Translations under genes and position numbers: made by a program
Shown here: positions 10,099 to 17,481 of the stretch, piece after piece
Numbering within the stretch: the stretch's first letter is position 1
Layout: every line of letters begins with the position of its first letter
Assembly: GCF_003751085.1 (NCBI RefSeq)
Contig: NZ_RJJY01000002.1
Coordinates: forward strand, 930,001 to 994,000
Direction: 5' to 3'
DNA from: Micromonospora sp. Llam0
Lineage (GTDB): Bacteria > Actinomycetota > Actinomycetes > Mycobacteriales > Micromonosporaceae
DNA: 64,000 nucleotides
The notes under the pieces: model-generated
Told to the model about the DNA's origin: nothing
The model's database searches: none
What the model saw: the letters and a program-made list of their open reading frames with translations, nothing else

Positions 10099-10155
10099 GG
10101 TGCCAGTTCGAGCCCGAACGAGCACCACTGCTTGTGGTCAGCGAGGAGTGTCGCG

Positions 10156-11088
10156 ATGAGCTACGTCGACGCCGAGATCGCCAGCCAGCCGGAGTGCTGG
10201 CGCCAGGCTGCCGCACAGGCCGCCGACACCCCCGCACCGGCGCTGCCCAGCCCCGGCGAGCGGGTCGCCGTGGTCGGCTGCGGCACATCCTGGTTCATGG
10301 CGATGGCGTACGCCGGGCTGCGGGAGAGCGCCGGCCAGGGTGAGACCGACGCCTTCCAGGCCTCCGAGTTCCCCACCGGCCGGCACTACGACCGGCTCAT
10401 CGCGATCAGCCGCTCCGGCACCACCACCGAGATCACCGACCTGCTCGCCGCCGTCGACGACCCGCAGCGCACCACGGTGCTGGTCGGCGACCCCGGCTCC
10501 CCCGCCGCCCAGCTCGCCGGCCACGTCGTCGCCCTGCCGTACGCCGACGAACGGTCCGTGGTGCAGACCCGCTTCGCCACCAGCGTGCTGGCGCTGCTGC
10601 GGGCCCACCTCGGCGCGGACGTCGCGGCGATCGCCGCCGACGCCGAGGTCGCCGTCCGGGCCCGGCTGCCGATCGACCCGGCGCTGATCGACCAGGCCAC
10701 CTTCCTCGGCCGGGGCTGGACCGTCGGCCTGGCCCACGAGGCGGCGCTGAAGTGCCGCGAGGCCGCCGTCTTCTGGTCCGAGGCGTACCCGGCGATGGAC
10801 TACCGGCACGGGCCGATCGCGATCGCCGGGCCGGGCCGGATGGTGTGGGCGTTCGGCGACATCCCCGACCACCTGGCCGACGACGTGGCGGCGACCGGCG
10901 CGGCGTTCGTGCACAGCCGGACCAACGGCGTGTACGCCGTCCTCGACCGGTGGGCCGCCGGACGCCGCCCGCTCGACCCGATGGCCGACCTGATCCTCGC
11001 CCAACGGTTCGCGGTGGCCCTCGCCACCAGCCGGGGCCTCGACCCGGACAACCCGCGCCACCTGACCCGGTCGGTCGTGCTGACGTGA
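10156..11088 (+). CDS. SIS-domain sugar isomerase/deaminase (NagB-II/AgaS type)
   Basis: 310 residues from ATG 10156, with GAGGAG seven bases upstream. Two SIS domains bind phospho-sugars: VVGCGTSWFMAMAYAG (about 37-52) and SRSGTTTEITDLL (about 84-96), then a second domain with GRGWTVGLAHEAALKCREA and YRHGPIAI. The product is likely glucosamine-6-phosphate (or galactosamine-6-phosphate) deaminase or isomerase. It is first in an operon with a ROK kinase and NagA, consistent with conversion of GlcNAc-6-P to fructose-6-P. The exact sugar is not decided by sequence. Confidence 0.85.
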   Translation: MSYVDAEIASQPECWRQAAAQAADTPAPALPSPGERVAVVGCGTSWFMAMAYAGLRESAGQGETDAFQASEFPTGRHYDRLIAISRSGTTTEITDLLAAVDDPQRTTVLVGDPGSPAAQLAGHVVALPYADERSVVQTRFATSVLALLRAHLGADVAAIAADAEVAVRARLPIDPALIDQATFLGRGWTVGLAHEAALKCREAAVFWSEAYPAMDYRHGPIAIAGPGRMVWAFGDIPDHLADDVAATGAAFVHSRTNGVYAVLDRWAAGRRPLDPMADLILAQRFAVALATSRGLDPDNPRHLTRSVVLT

Positions 11089-12092
11089 CCCTGGCCGGCG
11101 GAGTCGACCCGACGCCGCCGGGGCCGTCCGACGAGGTCGTCATCGCGTTGGACGTCGGCGGCACCGGCATCAAGAGCGCCCTGGTCGGGCTGACCGACCG
11201 GGCGGTACGGCACACCGAGCGGCGCCCGACCGCAGCGGCCCGGGGGCCGGCCGCCGTCGTCGACACCATCTGCGACCTCGCCGGGCAACTCGCCGACACC
11301 GCCCGCGCCGACGGGCTCACCCCGGTCGCGGTCGGCGTCGCCGTACCCGGGGTCGTCGACGAGTCGGCCGGCGTCGCGGTCTGGTCGGCCAACGTCGGCT
11401 TCCGCGACGTACCGCTGCGCGACCTGGTGGCCGCCCGGGTCGGGCTGCCGACGGCGCTCGGCCACGACGTACGGGCCGGCGGGGTCGCCGAGGCCCGGAT
11501 CGGCGCCGGGCAGGGCAGCCGGCACGTGCTGTTCGTGGCGATCGGCACCGGCATCGCCGCCGCCGCCGTCGTCGACGGCACCGGCTACCCCGGCGCGCAC
11601 GGCGCGGCCGGCGAACTCGGCCACGTGGTGGTCCGCCCAGACGGGCCGGCCTGCGGCTGCCGGCAGACCGGCTGCCTGGAGGCGGTGGCGTCGGCGTCGG
11701 CGATCACCCGCCGGTACGCCGACCAGGCCGGCCGCCGCACCGGCGGCGCCGCCGAAGTGGCCCGGCTGGCCGCCGCCGGCGACCCGACCGCCGGCCGGAT
11801 CTGGACCGACGCGGTCGACGCGCTCGCCGACGGCCTGCTGATCGGGCAGGCGATGTTCGACCCCGAGCTGGTGGTGCTGGGCGGCGGGCTGGCCGAGGCC
11901 GGCGACCAGCTGCTCGCCCCGCTGGACGCCGCGATCCGCCGCCGGGCCACCTTCCACCGGCTGCCCCGGCTGGTCCGGGCCGCGCTCGGCGACGAGGCAG
12001 GCTGCCTCGGTGCCGCGCTGCTCGCGTCGGACCTGCTCGCGTCGGACCTGGTCGAGCGGGCCGCCGAGCCGGTCGAGAGGGCCGCCCGATGA
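11085..12092 (+). CDS. ROK-family sugar kinase (probable N-acetylhexosamine kinase)
   Basis: 335 residues. The start is GTG 11085 because it overlaps the preceding stop as GTGA. ATP-binding DVGGTGIKSALVG (about 20-32), the ROK sugar-binding motif GELGHV and the zinc motif CGCRQTGCLE are intact. Position between a SIS isomerase and NagA suggests phosphorylation of GlcNAc or a related sugar, feeding NagA. The C-terminus contains a short LLASDLLASDLVE duplication. Confidence 0.87.
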   Translation: MTLAGGVDPTPPGPSDEVVIALDVGGTGIKSALVGLTDRAVRHTERRPTAAARGPAAVVDTICDLAGQLADTARADGLTPVAVGVAVPGVVDESAGVAVWSANVGFRDVPLRDLVAARVGLPTALGHDVRAGGVAEARIGAGQGSRHVLFVAIGTGIAAAAVVDGTGYPGAHGAAGELGHVVVRPDGPACGCRQTGCLEAVASASAITRRYADQAGRRTGGAAEVARLAAAGDPTAGRIWTDAVDALADGLLIGQAMFDPELVVLGGGLAEAGDQLLAPLDAAIRRRATFHRLPRLVRAALGDEAGCLGAALLASDLLASDLVERAAEPVERAAR

Positions 12093-13219
12093 TGGTCGAG
12101 GGCCGGCTGGTCACCCCCGACGGGGTACGCGAGCACGGCCGCCTGACCGTCGACGGCGACACGATCACCGAGGTGGCGACGGCGGACCACGGCCGGCCCA
12201 GCGCACCCGCGTCGGCGTCGGCGTCGGCGTCGGGCTGGATCGTGCCGGGCTTCGTCGACATCCACAACCATGGCGGCGGCGGACACACCTTCACCACCGG
12301 CGACCCCGACTCGGCCCGCCGGGCCGCCGCCTTCCACCTGGCCCACGGCACCACAAGCCTGCTGGCCAGCCTGGTCAGCTCGCCGGTCGAGCTGATGCGC
12401 GACGCCGTCACCCGGTACGCCCCGCTGGTCGCCGACGGCACCCTCGCCGGGCTGCACTTCGAGGGCCCCTACCTGTCGGTCGTGCGGTGCGGGGCGCAGA
12501 ACCCGGCGTACCTGCGCGACCCGGAGCCGGACGAACTGGCCGGGCTGCTCGACCTCGGCGGCGGCGTGATCCGGATGGTCACCGTGGCCCCGGAGCGGGC
12601 CGGCGCGCTGGCCGCGATCGCCCGGCTGGTCGACGCCGGGGTGGTCGCCGCGATCGGCCACACCGACGCCGGCTACGGCCAGACCCGGGCGGCGATCGAC
12701 GCCGGCGCCACCGCCGGTACGCACCTGTTCAACGGCATGCGGCCACCGCACCACCGCGAACCCGGCCCGGTGTTCGCCCTGCTCGGCGACGACCGGGTGA
12801 CCTGTGAACTGATCGCCGACGGGGTGCACCTGCACGACGGCACCCTCACCTTCGCCACGTCGGTCGGCGGCCCCGGCCGGACCGCGCTGGTCACCGACGC
12901 GATGGCCGCCGCCGGGATGCCCGACGGCGCGTACGAACTCGGCGGGCAGGCGGTGACGGTGTCCGGCTCCGTGGCCCGGTTGGCCCGCGACGGGTCGATC
13001 GCCGGCAGCACGCTGACCATGGACGCGGCGCTGCGCCGGGCGGTCGCCGCCGGCATCGACATCGTCGACGCCGTACGGATGGCGGCCACCACCCCGGCGG
13101 CGACGATCGGCCTGGCCGGCACGGTCGGCGCACTCGCCCCCGGGCACCGGGCCGACCTGGTCGAGCTCGACGACGACCTGCGGGTACGCCGAGTGATGCG
13201 CGCCGGCGTCTGGCAGTGA
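12089..13219 (+). CDS. nagA: N-acetylglucosamine-6-phosphate deacetylase
   Basis: 376 residues, starting in an ATGA overlap with the kinase gene. It belongs to the amidohydrolase superfamily: the metal-site motif GFVDIHNHGGGG (about 53-64), the substrate loop HFEGPYL with the catalytic-site glutamate, GHTDAGY and HLFNGM histidines, and VTDAMAAAGMPDG carrying the catalytic Asp. It deacetylates GlcNAc-6-P to GlcN-6-P, the substrate of the upstream SIS protein if that is a deaminase. A (GSA-type) Ala/Ser repeat near residue 40 is a local oddity. Confidence 0.92.
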   Translation: MMVEGRLVTPDGVREHGRLTVDGDTITEVATADHGRPSAPASASASASGWIVPGFVDIHNHGGGGHTFTTGDPDSARRAAAFHLAHGTTSLLASLVSSPVELMRDAVTRYAPLVADGTLAGLHFEGPYLSVVRCGAQNPAYLRDPEPDELAGLLDLGGGVIRMVTVAPERAGALAAIARLVDAGVVAAIGHTDAGYGQTRAAIDAGATAGTHLFNGMRPPHHREPGPVFALLGDDRVTCELIADGVHLHDGTLTFATSVGGPGRTALVTDAMAAAGMPDGAYELGGQAVTVSGSVARLARDGSIAGSTLTMDAALRRAVAAGIDIVDAVRMAATTPAATIGLAGTVGALAPGHRADLVELDDDLRVRRVMRAGVWQ

Positions 13220-13226
13220 GCCACGG

Positions 13227-13484
13227 TCACCGGCTGGTCAGCATGCTGGCGGGCGGTAGTCGATAGCCGAGTTGCTGGCCGTAGGTCATCAGTGGGCGCA
13301 GGGTCGGCAGCAGGGTGGTGGTCTCCGATCGCCAGTGGTGTCCACGGTTACCGTCGAGGCGGCGATGCCGAGCGGATGTCGTCTGCCGCAGCCGCAGGGC
13401 GCGCAGTCGCCGGGACGCCGTGGACCGGCCGGAGCGCGAGTCGAGCCAGCGCAGCCACCAGTCACGCAGTACGTCGATGATCAC
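13227..13484 (-). CDS. Small basic protein of unknown function (85 aa)
   Basis: Starts at GTG 13484 with AAGGAG six bases upstream. It is rich in Arg and Trp (DWWLRWLDSRSGR, then RRLRALRLRQ) with no recognised domain. It is third in a tight leftward operon after the 53-aa and 62-aa proteins and ends 7 bp from the convergent nagA stop. I do not recognise it. The good ribosome-binding site and the operon position are the only support. Confidence 0.5.
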   Translation of the reverse strand: MIIDVLRDWWLRWLDSRSGRSTASRRLRALRLRQTTSARHRRLDGNRGHHWRSETTTLLPTLRPLMTYGQQLGYRLPPASMLTSR

Positions 13485-13504
13485 TTCTTCTCCTTGGTCA
13501 ACAG

Positions 13505-13693
13505 TCAGGTCGCGGTACGTTTGTGCAGTCGGTAGAGTCCGTGACGCTGGACGAAGATCTCGCGCCGTTCTGTGGCGTTGCCGCGGTCGTCGGCGAACTG
13601 GACGCTCGCCTCCCGCCCGATCAGCAACACATCTCCTGGGCTCGGTTCCGGGGTCCGCAGCAGCCGGTTGTTCACCGGGTCACCCGTCGCCAC
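13505..13693 (-). CDS. Small protein of unknown function (62 aa)
   Basis: Begins at GTG 13693, overlapping the end of the 53-aa gene by 14 bp, which implies coupled translation. The core PGDVLLIGREASVQFADDRG followed by REIFVQRHGLYRLHK is rich in beta-branched residues and looks like a small beta-barrel. Similar VLIGREASVQF peptides occur beside GntR regulators in other actinomycetes (from memory, not searched). No function is assigned. Confidence 0.55.
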   Translation of the reverse strand: MATGDPVNNRLLRTPEPSPGDVLLIGREASVQFADDRGNATERREIFVQRHGLYRLHKRTAT

Positions 13694-13841
13694 ATGGCCT
13701 TTCCACGCCGTCGGCGCCTCGCTCCATCGGCCAGGTGGCGCATCCGCAGCTGGGGCACCATCTGGACTTCACTCGGAACGACCACAGCCCCGCGCAGAAG
13801 CCGAGCAGCGCCGCCCCGACGATCGCTCCGATTTCCACCAT
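13680..13841 (-). CDS. Small membrane protein with a CxxC motif (53 aa)
   Basis: Starts at ATG 13841, whose A is also the last base of the stop of an upstream 8-codon leader (TGATG). Residues 3-21 form a membrane segment (EIGAIVGAALLGFCAGLW), followed by FRVKSRWCPSCGCATW, a CPSCGC motif that could bind zinc. Predicted topology is N-out with a cytoplasmic Cys motif. Function is unknown. It is the first structural gene of the small-protein operon downstream of the GntR gene. Confidence 0.6.
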   Translation of the reverse strand: MVEIGAIVGAALLGFCAGLWSFRVKSRWCPSCGCATWPMERGADGVERPCGDG

Positions 13842-13867
13842 CAGGCTTCCGAATTGGTGGGGTTCAC
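13841..13867 (-). CDS. Eight-codon leader ORF (MNPTNSEA) with strong Shine-Dalgarno
   Basis: GTG 13867 is preceded by AGGAGGT (complement of 13873-13879) at good spacing. It reads eight codons and stops in a TGATG junction with the start of the 53-aa membrane-protein gene. The near-perfect ribosome-binding site belongs to the leader and not to the downstream gene, which suggests translational coupling. Too short for homology assessment. Confidence 0.5.
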   Translation of the reverse strand: MNPTNSEA

Positions 13868-13929
13868 AACGGACCTCCTGTTCAGAGCGCGCCCCCTGCG
13901 GGCGACAGCTCGAAGCACCAAGCACTCGA

Positions 13930-13943
13930 ATACATGTGTACAC
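13930..13943. promoter_or_regulatory. Candidate GntR operator upstream of the small-protein operon
   Basis: ATACATGTGT (13930-13939) is identical to a 10-mer in the GntR promoter (14777-14786). It runs into the palindrome GTGTACAC (13936-13943). It lies about 63 bp upstream of the leader ORF, in the gap after the GntR stop, as expected for a separate promoter controlled by the same regulator. Confidence 0.5.
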
Positions 13944-13994
13944 GAGTCTACGTAGGCCGTCAACGATGCCTCGAACGTCGTCCAATTTGAGCTA

Positions 13995-14759
13995 TTAAGC
14001 GGGAAGAGAGTAGAAGAGCACGAATGCGGCGCTGTCCATCACGGTGTCGCAGACCTCGACAGGCCTACCGGACGCCACCGCCGTCCGTACGAGGTGCAGA
14101 ACCGGCGACCCGGCAGGCAACGCGAGAATCCTCGCCTCTTCCTCAGTGGGCATCCGAGCGGTTGTCTCCTCGTCGTACCGCTCGAAGACGAAGCCCTGAT
14201 CCTCCATGCGGGCGTAGATACCGCCAGGACCAGGGTTTGGCTCCGCGATCGGTGTACCTGCACCGATATCCGTCGGGATGTAGGACGTGGCGTACTCGAT
14301 GGGTTGACCCTCGGCCAGGTACCGGCGGCGCCGGACCACTACTTCACTGCCGTGTGGGAGCCCGAGCCGATCCAGCACCTCAACCGGGGCTTGACCAGTC
14401 CCCACGTGCAGCACATCGACACTGAACCTGCGCTCGTTCGCCTCCATGTCGACGGTGAAAGCCGCTCTGCCTTCCTTCCGCCGGGCAAACCGGTCCGACG
14501 AAAGCCGCTTGACCGGTGGCCGACGTCGGACGAACCAGCCCTTGCCGTGCTCGGCAACCACAAGGCCGTCCGTAACGAGGACCGACAACGCCCTGCGCGC
14601 GGTCACCCTGCTGACCCCGTAGTCGTTGACCAGGGCGCTCTCCGAGGGAAGCTGTGCGCCCGGTGCGAGATCATGCCGCTCGATCGCCTCGCGGAGGTGG
14701 TCCGCGATCTGCCGGTAGACCGCTCGATCACTGGCAGGGTCGATCTTGCGGATGCTCAT
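13995..14759 (-). CDS. GntR-family regulator with UTRA ligand-binding domain (HutC subfamily)
   Basis: 254 residues from ATG 14759 (GGAG lies 7 bases upstream; an earlier ATG at 14795 would place the operator inside the gene). The N-terminal winged helix (AVYRQIADHLREAIER, LPSESALVNDYGVSRVTARRAL) is followed by a UTRA domain (about 85-250). It is divergent from the NUDIX gene. The KorSA/Pif pair of actinomycete integrative elements has the same family composition. It probably represses its own promoter, the NUDIX gene and the small-protein operon (inference). Confidence 0.88.
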   Translation of the reverse strand: MSIRKIDPASDRAVYRQIADHLREAIERHDLAPGAQLPSESALVNDYGVSRVTARRALSVLVTDGLVVAEHGKGWFVRRRPPVKRLSSDRFARRKEGRAAFTVDMEANERRFSVDVLHVGTGQAPVEVLDRLGLPHGSEVVVRRRRYLAEGQPIEYATSYIPTDIGAGTPIAEPNPGPGGIYARMEDQGFVFERYDEETTARMPTEEEARILALPAGSPVLHLVRTAVASGRPVEVCDTVMDSAAFVLFYSLPA

Positions 14760-14776
14760 CGTAAACTCCACGAGGT

Positions 14777-14795
14777 ATACATGTGTCGACAACAT
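14777..14795. promoter_or_regulatory. Candidate GntR operator in the GntR/NUDIX divergent promoter
   Basis: ATACATGTGT (14777-14786) overlaps the imperfect palindrome ATGTGTCGACAACAT (14781-14795). The site lies between the two divergent start codons (14759 and 14810), so binding would affect both genes. The shared 10-mer at 13930 supports its being a specific site. Confidence 0.55.
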
Positions 14796-14809
14796 GTTAA
14801 CCTGAGCCC

Positions 14810-15268
14810 ATGACCGATGCCACCGGCGGCCCGAGGCACTCCGTCAGCGTCGCTGCCGTGATCGTCGATTCAGCCGGGCGAGTGCTGGTGACGCAACGTC
14901 GCGACAACGCCCGCTGGGAACCACCCGGCGGGGTGCTCGAGCTTGAAGAATCCGTGCTGGACGGCGTACGCCGCGAGGTCTGGGAAGAGACAGGCCTTGT
15001 CATCGAGCCGACTCGACTCACCGGCGTCTACAAGAACATGCCCCGTGGCATCGTCGCGCTGATGTTCCGCGCCGAGATCACCGGGGGAACTCTCTCGACG
15101 TCCGACGAGACGAGCCAAATCAACTGGTGGACACCCGAAACGGTGGCGGAGCGGATGGACCCCGCCTACGCCGTCCGGGTGCTCGACGCGCTGCGCCAGG
15201 ACGGCCCGGCCGTCCGCGCCCACGATGGTGTTGCGCTGCTTACCGGTGTTGCCGCCCTGCCCCGCTGA
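14810..15268 (+). CDS. NUDIX hydrolase
   Basis: 152 residues. A complete Nudix box is visible: GGVLELEESVLDGVRREVWEETGLVI (in part), matching G-x5-E-x7-REUXEEXGU with both metal-binding glutamates. The flanking sheet SVSVAAVIVDSAGRVLVTQR is typical of MutT-like enzymes acting on nucleoside diphosphate derivatives. The substrate is unknown. The spacing to the GntR operator is so short that the transcript may be nearly leaderless. In pSAM2-like elements a Nudix protein (Pif) acts in transfer immunity; whether this is related is not established. Confidence 0.85.
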   Translation: MTDATGGPRHSVSVAAVIVDSAGRVLVTQRRDNARWEPPGGVLELEESVLDGVRREVWEETGLVIEPTRLTGVYKNMPRGIVALMFRAEITGGTLSTSDETSQINWWTPETVAERMDPAYAVRVLDALRQDGPAVRAHDGVALLTGVAALPR

Positions 15269-15393
15269 TTCCTGGAACGGCCGCCAGCAGTTGGATGGGT
15301 CGCCAAGGATGAGCTGAGCATGCTGACGATCCATCCGTCCATGCGACTGCGCATCGATTACGGCTACGAGAGACTCTCGAAGCCGTACATCGG

Positions 15394-15945
15394 TTAGGAC
15401 ACCGCGAGCCGATCCGTCGTCCGCCCGACGGCTTCCAGCAGCGTCGGTCTGGCCCGTACCCAGAACCTGGTGACCAGGTGGTCAGGGCCGTAGCGTTGCT
15501 CGATCTCCGCCAGGCGGTCAAGAACGGCGACGTCGTGGCCGTCCGGGCCGGTGGTCATGTCGGCGTACCAGAGGGCATCAGCGGTCAGCGATTGTTCCTG
15601 CGGGAACTCAACGGCCAACTCGTCCCGGAGGCCGCGTTCCTCCGCCTCGAACAGTGCGCACGAGTGGTGAGCCACCAGAGCGGCCACGCGGTCGGATACC
15701 CCGACACGACTTAGCCACCGCCCGCCGTCAAGAGCGTGCAGGCCGGTATCGGCCACGCCGGGGGCGTACCCGACATCGTGCAGCCACGCGGCAGCGACGA
15801 GAACCTCAGCGTCCGTCGGGTCCAGGACGTGACTGATCTTGCCGGCCTTCCTGGCTACAGCCTGCACATGACGCCAACGCTGAGGCAGGGCCGCCGCTAA
15901 CTGTTCCTCGGCAAGCTCAGCCGCTCGCGCCACCAGCCCCGACAT
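15394..15945 (-). CDS. HD-domain phosphohydrolase
   Basis: 183 residues from ATG 15945. HD metal residues are seen in RWRHVQAVARKA, AAWLHDVGYAPG, LVAHHSCALFEA and YADMTTGPDG. It is a short stand-alone HD enzyme of the nucleotidase type; the substrate is unknown. It converges on the NUDIX gene across a 125-bp gap. The start codon and the 20 bp before it are duplicated at 17361-17395. Confidence 0.8.
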   Translation of the reverse strand: MSGLVARAAELAEEQLAAALPQRWRHVQAVARKAGKISHVLDPTDAEVLVAAAWLHDVGYAPGVADTGLHALDGGRWLSRVGVSDRVAALVAHHSCALFEAEERGLRDELAVEFPQEQSLTADALWYADMTTGPDGHDVAVLDRLAEIEQRYGPDHLVTRFWVRARPTLLEAVGRTTDRLAVS

Positions 15946-15969
15946 ACCCGGAGCGTACGGCGTCCCTAG
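15939..15969. repeat. 31-bp repeat, copy A (HD gene start region)
   Basis: Spans the HD start codon and upstream leader. Copy B at 17361-17395 matches it over its whole length apart from a 1-base and a 3-base insertion. The two direct copies bracket the NYN gene and the tRNA-like relic, about 1.4 kb apart. Confidence 0.75.
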
Positions 15970-16281
15970 CGAAACGGGCCGCACGCGCCGCCGCCTGGGC
16001 GCGCGGCCTGCACTCCGCTACCGCTCCGCTCCGGCCCCGCAACACGCCCGGCGGCTGGCGCGGACAGCGGACACCAACCGGGCCGCCGCCGACTGTCAGC
16101 GTTCCGAATGTGTGGTGTGGGCCGGCCGCCGGCCGGGGCGCGGCGTGGCCGAGGGGTGGATGCCCCCTATCGCTTCTCGCGGTGCAGAGAGGGAGGCCCC
16201 GAGACGGTGATCTTGGCTCGTCCTCCGCAGTGGGCTACCCGGAAACCGGTATGGAGGTGCCAAGTCGCCTGCTGCCTCGAT
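15970..16281. other. Non-coding stretch upstream of the HD gene
   Basis: About 310 bases between the HD start and the NYN terminator. Short open frames exist on the plus strand (16108-16338) but lack a ribosome-binding site and recognisable sequence. The first 150 bases presumably hold the HD promoter. Nothing else was identified. Confidence 0.4.
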
Positions 16282-16317
16282 CCAAAAGAAAACCCGGCCC
16301 CTCTAGGGGAACCGGGT
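16282..16317 (-). terminator. Rho-independent terminator of the NYN gene
   Basis: On the minus strand ACCCGG-TT-CCCC, a 4-base loop and GGGG-CCGGGT form a strong bulged hairpin, immediately followed by TTTTCTTTT (complement of 16284-16292). It lies 65 bp after the NYN stop. A real U-tract is unusual in this high-GC genome. Confidence 0.8.
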
Positions 16318-16381
16318 GGTATATGCAGTGAACTCTAGCGCAGCCAGGTCCGACCTGCAACTGAAACTGGCGACAGGGCTC

Positions 16382-17131
16382 TTACCAGCCGGACGGGCGT
16401 ACGTAGGTCCCGGCGGGGCTGACGACCGGGTCGCTGAGCTGGCAGGTTTGGAAGTCCGCAGCTGTGAGCTGCCTCCACCAGTGCCCGCCTACACCCCCGC
16501 CTCGCTGTCCCTTCAACGCCCCTGCCAGGTAGTTCCGCGATGGGTTGATCGTGCCGACAGGGACCTTTGTCCTCGCGTAGGACACGCGAAACTTAAGATC
16601 ACTGTCGTTGGAGAGTACGAGGGCTGCGTCTACCTGGGATGTGAGGACGTCGACCAGGAGGTGAGAAGCCACGTTGACATCGGAGCCCTTTTCCTCTCGA
16701 TGGGCGTACGACACCATGAATGTCGCATCCTGTACCGGATTGCCCTGCGCGTCCTGAACCATTATCGGCCACTGGGAGGTTACGAGCTGGGGTCCAGCCC
16801 TACGACTCTGAGCCTGCACTGCCAGCGGGGCGTACTTCACGCGAGAGACGTAGCTGCCGTACTCGATGAGGTCGACGCTCGATGATGCCGTGAGGGCCTT
16901 GAGGTAGATGTCTTGATCGCGGAAGCCTGAGGGATTGCTCGCAGCATCGATTACAGCAGTGCAGTAAACGATTCGGTGAACCTGGGCACCTGCCCAGCTC
17001 GGTACGTTCGCTAGCAAGCGTTCTGCAAGAGCCCGGACGTCGAGCCAGCGCCAGCCGGGAGTTCCCTGTCCGCACAGCCCTCTTCCACCGTAGTAGAGGT
17101 TGTACCCATCGACATACACACCAACGCGCAC
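16382..17131 (-). CDS. NYN-domain (PIN-like) putative ribonuclease
   Basis: 249 residues. The LabA/NYN fold is recognisable: [14 protein letters not shown] (first acidic residue, about Asp8), an [15 protein letters not shown] helix (Asp near 150) and [17 protein letters not shown] (two Asp). These form the four-acid metal site of NYN/PIN nucleases. A C-terminal tail (about 205-249) contains Gly/Trp-rich sequence. Stand-alone gene with its own terminator and no partner. NYN proteins act on RNA; some accompany defence or mobile loci. GC content looks lower than in neighbours. Confidence 0.85.
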   Translation of the reverse strand: MRVGVYVDGYNLYYGGRGLCGQGTPGWRWLDVRALAERLLANVPSWAGAQVHRIVYCTAVIDAASNPSGFRDQDIYLKALTASSSVDLIEYGSYVSRVKYAPLAVQAQSRRAGPQLVTSQWPIMVQDAQGNPVQDATFMVSYAHREEKGSDVNVASHLLVDVLTSQVDAALVLSNDSDLKFRVSYARTKVPVGTINPSRNYLAGALKGQRGGGVGGHWWRQLTAADFQTCQLSDPVVSPAGTYVRPSGW

Positions 17132-17273
17132 CGGCGAACGCTACCAGTAACGAGCAAGGACTTTCGACTCTGCGGTGCCCGTTGCGTGCCCGATCGGTCG
17201 GCTAGCAGAGGTCAAGACGATGCCCCGTAGTGAAGGCGCCTACCCCGATCGTAGGCGATCAAAGACAGACAAG

Positions 17274-17344
17274 GCTAAGCCGGACGGAGTGTGCAGAGCT
17301 TGTAAAGTGAGATGTCGCCGCTTCGAGCCCGGCCAAGGGCTCCA
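17274..17344 (+). pseudogene. tRNA-Thr-like relic, possible old attachment site
   Basis: From the anticodon loop CTTGTAA (17299-17305, TGT at anticodon position) to the terminal TCCA (17341-17344) it aligns with the intact tRNA-Thr(TGT) of this window with 41 of 46 positions identical. The T-loop TTCGAGC is intact, but the anticodon stem cannot pair, the T stem has a mismatch and the 5' half is only weakly similar (GCTAAGCCGG for GCTCAGTTGG). Retention of anticodon loop to 3' end is the extent typical of tRNA att identity segments. Confidence 0.6.
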
Positions 17345-17360
17345 CGCGGAAGCGACAGAC

Positions 17361-17395
17361 CCGACATACCCCGGAGCGTACGGCGTCGTCCCTAG
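17361..17395. repeat. 31-bp repeat, copy B
   Basis: Second copy of the HD-gene start region, with an extra C and an extra GTC relative to copy A. On the minus strand it still contains an ATG followed by MSGL codons, after which similarity ends. Lies 16 bp past the tRNA-like relic. Confidence 0.75.
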
Positions 17396-17481
17396 ACGTC
17401 CCGCCAACGGTGCAAGTCAGGGGCCAGGTGAGGCGTGCAGCCCGCAACTCGACGCGGCACCGAACAGCGAGGGCTTACTGG

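Noticed and set aside
16108..16338. Two overlapping short plus-strand frames before the NYN terminator
   Set aside because: No ribosome-binding site, arbitrary composition, and they run into the terminator hairpin of the opposite gene.
17259..17447. Minus-strand 62-aa frame containing RVEPLAGLEAATSHF
   Set aside because: This peptide is an antisense translation of tRNA sequence, a familiar annotation artefact; it led to recognition of the tRNA-Thr relic.
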